From Oscillospiraceae bacterium (GTDB lineage Bacteria; Bacillota; Clostridia; UMGS1810): DNA of 7,211 bases. Location of the stretch: assembly GCA_022769845.1 (NCBI GenBank), contig JALEIO010000063.1, positions 1 to 7,211 of the forward strand, written 5' to 3'. A program made the position numbers and the translations under genes. The notes below the pieces were generated by a model, which had not been told where the DNA came from, ran no database searches, and was given only the letters and a program-made list of their open reading frames with translations. Shown here one piece after another: positions 5,486 through 7,211 of the stretch; the stretch's first letter is position 1, and each line of letters begins with the position of its first letter.

Positions 5486-6456
5486 TTTGCTATAAGCATA
5501 TTTAAAGCCAGATATTTTTCACATGCACCGCTTTTAATTTGGTAATCGCATTTCTGACACAGCATAATTATTTCGTCCAGCGTTTTAAGCGGTATTGATT
5601 TTGCCTTTTTGATATATTCGTTTGCATAAAAACGTATACCCGCATATTTTAAAGCCTCGGACTGCGGATAACTTTCCATAAAAAGCTTCAGCTTTCGTAT
5701 TTTTGAATATTCGCCGAAAATAAGCGATATAATCATAACAGGCTCGGTTTTAAGGGTTTTTAAATCATCAAGCATTTTGTAAACCGACTTCATATCCCCT
5801 GCGTATAAGCGGTTTATCATCTCAAACACCTTGTTTTCAATGCTTTTGCAGGTAAGCAGGTCAACATCTTTCTTTGTAATAATGCCCTCGTAGCGTTTAT
5901 AGTTTACAAGCTTTGTAATTTCAGATAAAATCTCGTACATACCATTGTCGGCGGCGCTTAAAAAATATGATATATCCTCATCGGACATGGTCATTTTTTC
6001 ATTCTGCAAATAGCGCTTTACCCAGTTTTTCAAATCAATCTCTTTTTGATACTTAAACTCGTAAATTCCGCCTTGTTTTGCAATAAATTTATAAAGAGAG
6101 CCCCTTTTGTCAACTGACGGCTCACAAAAAACAACGGTTGCCTCGGGTACAATATTTTCGAGCGCCGCAATAATTCTTGTCTTGTCCGCCTCGTTAATCT
6201 TGACAAAAATGCCGGTATTTTTGACGATACACACCTTTTTGCTGTTAAAAACAGGCGGCGAGGACAAAAACATTTCAAACGATTGAAGGTCAAATTTTTC
6301 GTTTATGCGCAAAACATTAAAATCCTCCCCTTCAGCCTTTGTAACGCACTTTCTTATCATTTTGGCGTAATAGTCCTTTAAATAATCCTCTTCACCGTAT
6401 AATATATAAAAATTTTTAAGATTTCCGCTTGAAATTTCTTCTCTTAACTGTTTCAT
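5458..6456 (-). CDS. holA: DNA polymerase III delta subunit
   Basis: This is a 332-residue clamp-loader delta subunit, near the usual 335-350. Delta is the wrench that opens the beta sliding clamp in the pentameric clamp loader during replication. The N-terminus carries the family hallmark FYILYGEEDYL (16-26) within the ATPase-like domain (about 1-140). As expected for delta, there is no working Walker A motif. The RFC-like middle domain contains LKNWVKRYL (142-150), and the collar domain runs from about residue 210 to the end, including MIISLIFGEYSKIRKLK. The start is secure: its ATG overlaps the upstream gene's TGA as ATGA, and GAGGAGG seven bases before it lies inside that gene, indicating translational coupling. 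comEC-type gene followed by holA is a common Firmicute order. The two micro-genes at 5439-5170 follow directly. Confidence 0.95.
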   Translation of the reverse strand: MKQLREEISSGNLKNFYILYGEEDYLKDYYAKMIRKCVTKAEGEDFNVLRINEKFDLQSFEMFLSSPPVFNSKKVCIVKNTGIFVKINEADKTRIIAALENIVPEATVVFCEPSVDKRGSLYKFIAKQGGIYEFKYQKEIDLKNWVKRYLQNEKMTMSDEDISYFLSAADNGMYEILSEITKLVNYKRYEGIITKKDVDLLTCKSIENKVFEMINRLYAGDMKSVYKMLDDLKTLKTEPVMIISLIFGEYSKIRKLKLFMESYPQSEALKYAGIRFYANEYIKKAKSIPLKTLDEIIMLCQKCDYQIKSGACEKYLALNMLIANAHNLKSCI

Positions 6457-7211
6457 TTTGCGCCCTCCTCAACTTTATATTTTATATTGCCTTTTTTATC
6501 AACCTTAAAATATACCGTTCCGTTTTGGTCGGTCCGCAAAATTTTTATACCGTTTGATAAAAGTGCGTCAATATGTTCTTTGTGAGGATGATTATATGAA
6601 TTGCCCTTGCCTGCGCTGATAACCGAATAATCAGCCTGCGTATTTTTATAAAACAAGTCAAGGTCCGAGGTGTTTGAGCCATGGTGCGGCGACTGTATAA
6701 CATCTGAAACAAGCTCCTCGGGTTTGAGCGTTTTCATAACATCGTTTTCAATATCACCCGTAAATAAAAATCCCGAATTTTTATATGTAAGCTTTAAAAC
6801 CAGCGATTCGCTATTCTGTTCCCAGTAATCATTTTTTGAAGGAGAAAGCACAGTAATTTTTGCGTCATCAAGCAAAAGTGTGCTGCCGCGTGAAAAATAA
6901 TTAATGTCAACATCATTTAAAATTGCCGTTTCTTTAAGTGTATTGTAAACCTCATAGTCATCATTGTTTTTAAGCTTCGGCAAAATAAGCACGTCCACCA
7001 TTCCGTCCTGCATAAGCGACAAAAGACCGGAAAAATGGTCGTCGTGATAATGAGTAAGAATTGCATAATCAAGATGTGTTACGCCGTTTGAATCAAGATA
7101 CGGCTCGGCAACATAGCGTCCCACATCATCCTTTGAATAATACTTGCTCACTCCGCAGTCAATCATAATATTCTCTCCGCCGGGAGTTTTTATGTGACTG
7201 CACGAACCTTG
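6453..7211 (-). CDS. comEC: ComEC/Rec2-type metallo-beta-lactamase-fold protein, N-terminal part outside the window
   Basis: The visible 252 codons form an almost complete MBL-fold domain; the frame is open through the right edge. It begins QGSCSHIKTPGGENIMIDCG (the ComEC-type vGQGds..i.tp...ilIDgG strand pair). It then has the metal motif THYHDDHFSGL (His codons near 7050, 7046 and 7036), LFTGDIE (Asp near 6754), SPHHGSNTS (near 6685) and SYNHPH (near 6590), ending with RTDQNGTV. In ComEC this domain sits at the C-terminus after the membrane competence channel and is thought to degrade the non-transported DNA strand. The membrane part would lie beyond 7211, so a stand-alone secreted or cytosolic MBL hydrolase of the same family remains possible. 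The order before holA favours ComEC. Its stop overlaps the holA start by four bases. An internal ATG at 7166 is not the start, since the conserved QGS strand lies upstream of it. Confidence 0.75.
   Translation of the reverse strand, partial: QGSCSHIKTPGGENIMIDCGVSKYYSKDDVGRYVAEPYLDSNGVTHLDYAILTHYHDDHFSGLLSLMQDGMVDVLILPKLKNNDDYEVYNTLKETAILNDVDINYFSRGSTLLLDDAKITVLSPSKNDYWEQNSESLVLKLTYKNSGFLFTGDIENDVMKTLKPEELVSDVIQSPHHGSNTSDLDLFYKNTQADYSVISAGKGNSYNHPHKEHIDALLSNGIKILRTDQNGTVYFKVDKKGNIKYKVEEGAK

Noticed and set aside
5291..5545. 84-codon plus-strand ORF antisense to the end of holA and the small membrane gene
   Set aside because: It has no RBS-like sequence and low-complexity unconvincing protein, and its 3' half is antisense to a certain gene.

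Overview
The window reads as a chromosomal core region of a low-to-moderate GC, spore-forming Clostridia-type Firmicute. The evidence is the gene set and order (HPr kinase, MurB, RapZ, GlmR/YvcK), a four-cysteine L28, strong AGGAGG-type ribosome binding sites, and a tiny spoVM gene, which is diagnostic of endospore formers. I cannot name a genus. I see no mobile element, tRNA, rRNA or CRISPR array. No gene-free stretch exceeds 300 bases; the longest is the 165-base divergent gap at 4728-4892.

Left block (1-4789, minus strand): one tight operon reading right to left, hprK > ROK glucokinase > murB > rapZ > yvcK (glmR), the last cut by the left edge. Gaps are 36, 19, 12 and 21 bases with the starts chosen here. 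A candidate promoter lies just upstream of hprK. The operon joins carbon-status sensing (HprK), glucose phosphorylation (ROK kinase), peptidoglycan precursor synthesis (MurB) and two regulators tied to UDP-GlcNAc homeostasis (RapZ/YvcJ and GlmR/YvcK).

Centre (4819-5145, plus strand): rpmB stands alone, divergent from hprK. It has a good extended -10 promoter, a strong RBS and a clear hairpin terminator.

Right block (5170-7211, minus strand): the C-terminal metallo-beta-lactamase part of a ComEC-type protein (cut by the right edge) overlaps holA (DNA polymerase III delta) by an ATGA. After holA come two very small genes: a 56-residue two-helix membrane protein and a 23-residue protein that I identify as SpoVM. 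The last two genes converge on rpmB across the shared terminator hairpin. spoVM beside rpmB matches the neighbourhood known in Bacillus subtilis.

Most of the window is ordinary housekeeping sequence. The most interesting part is 5170-5439, where two overlooked micro-genes sit. One is a divergent, short SpoVM lacking the usual proline; the other is an unnamed membrane hairpin protein coupled to it.
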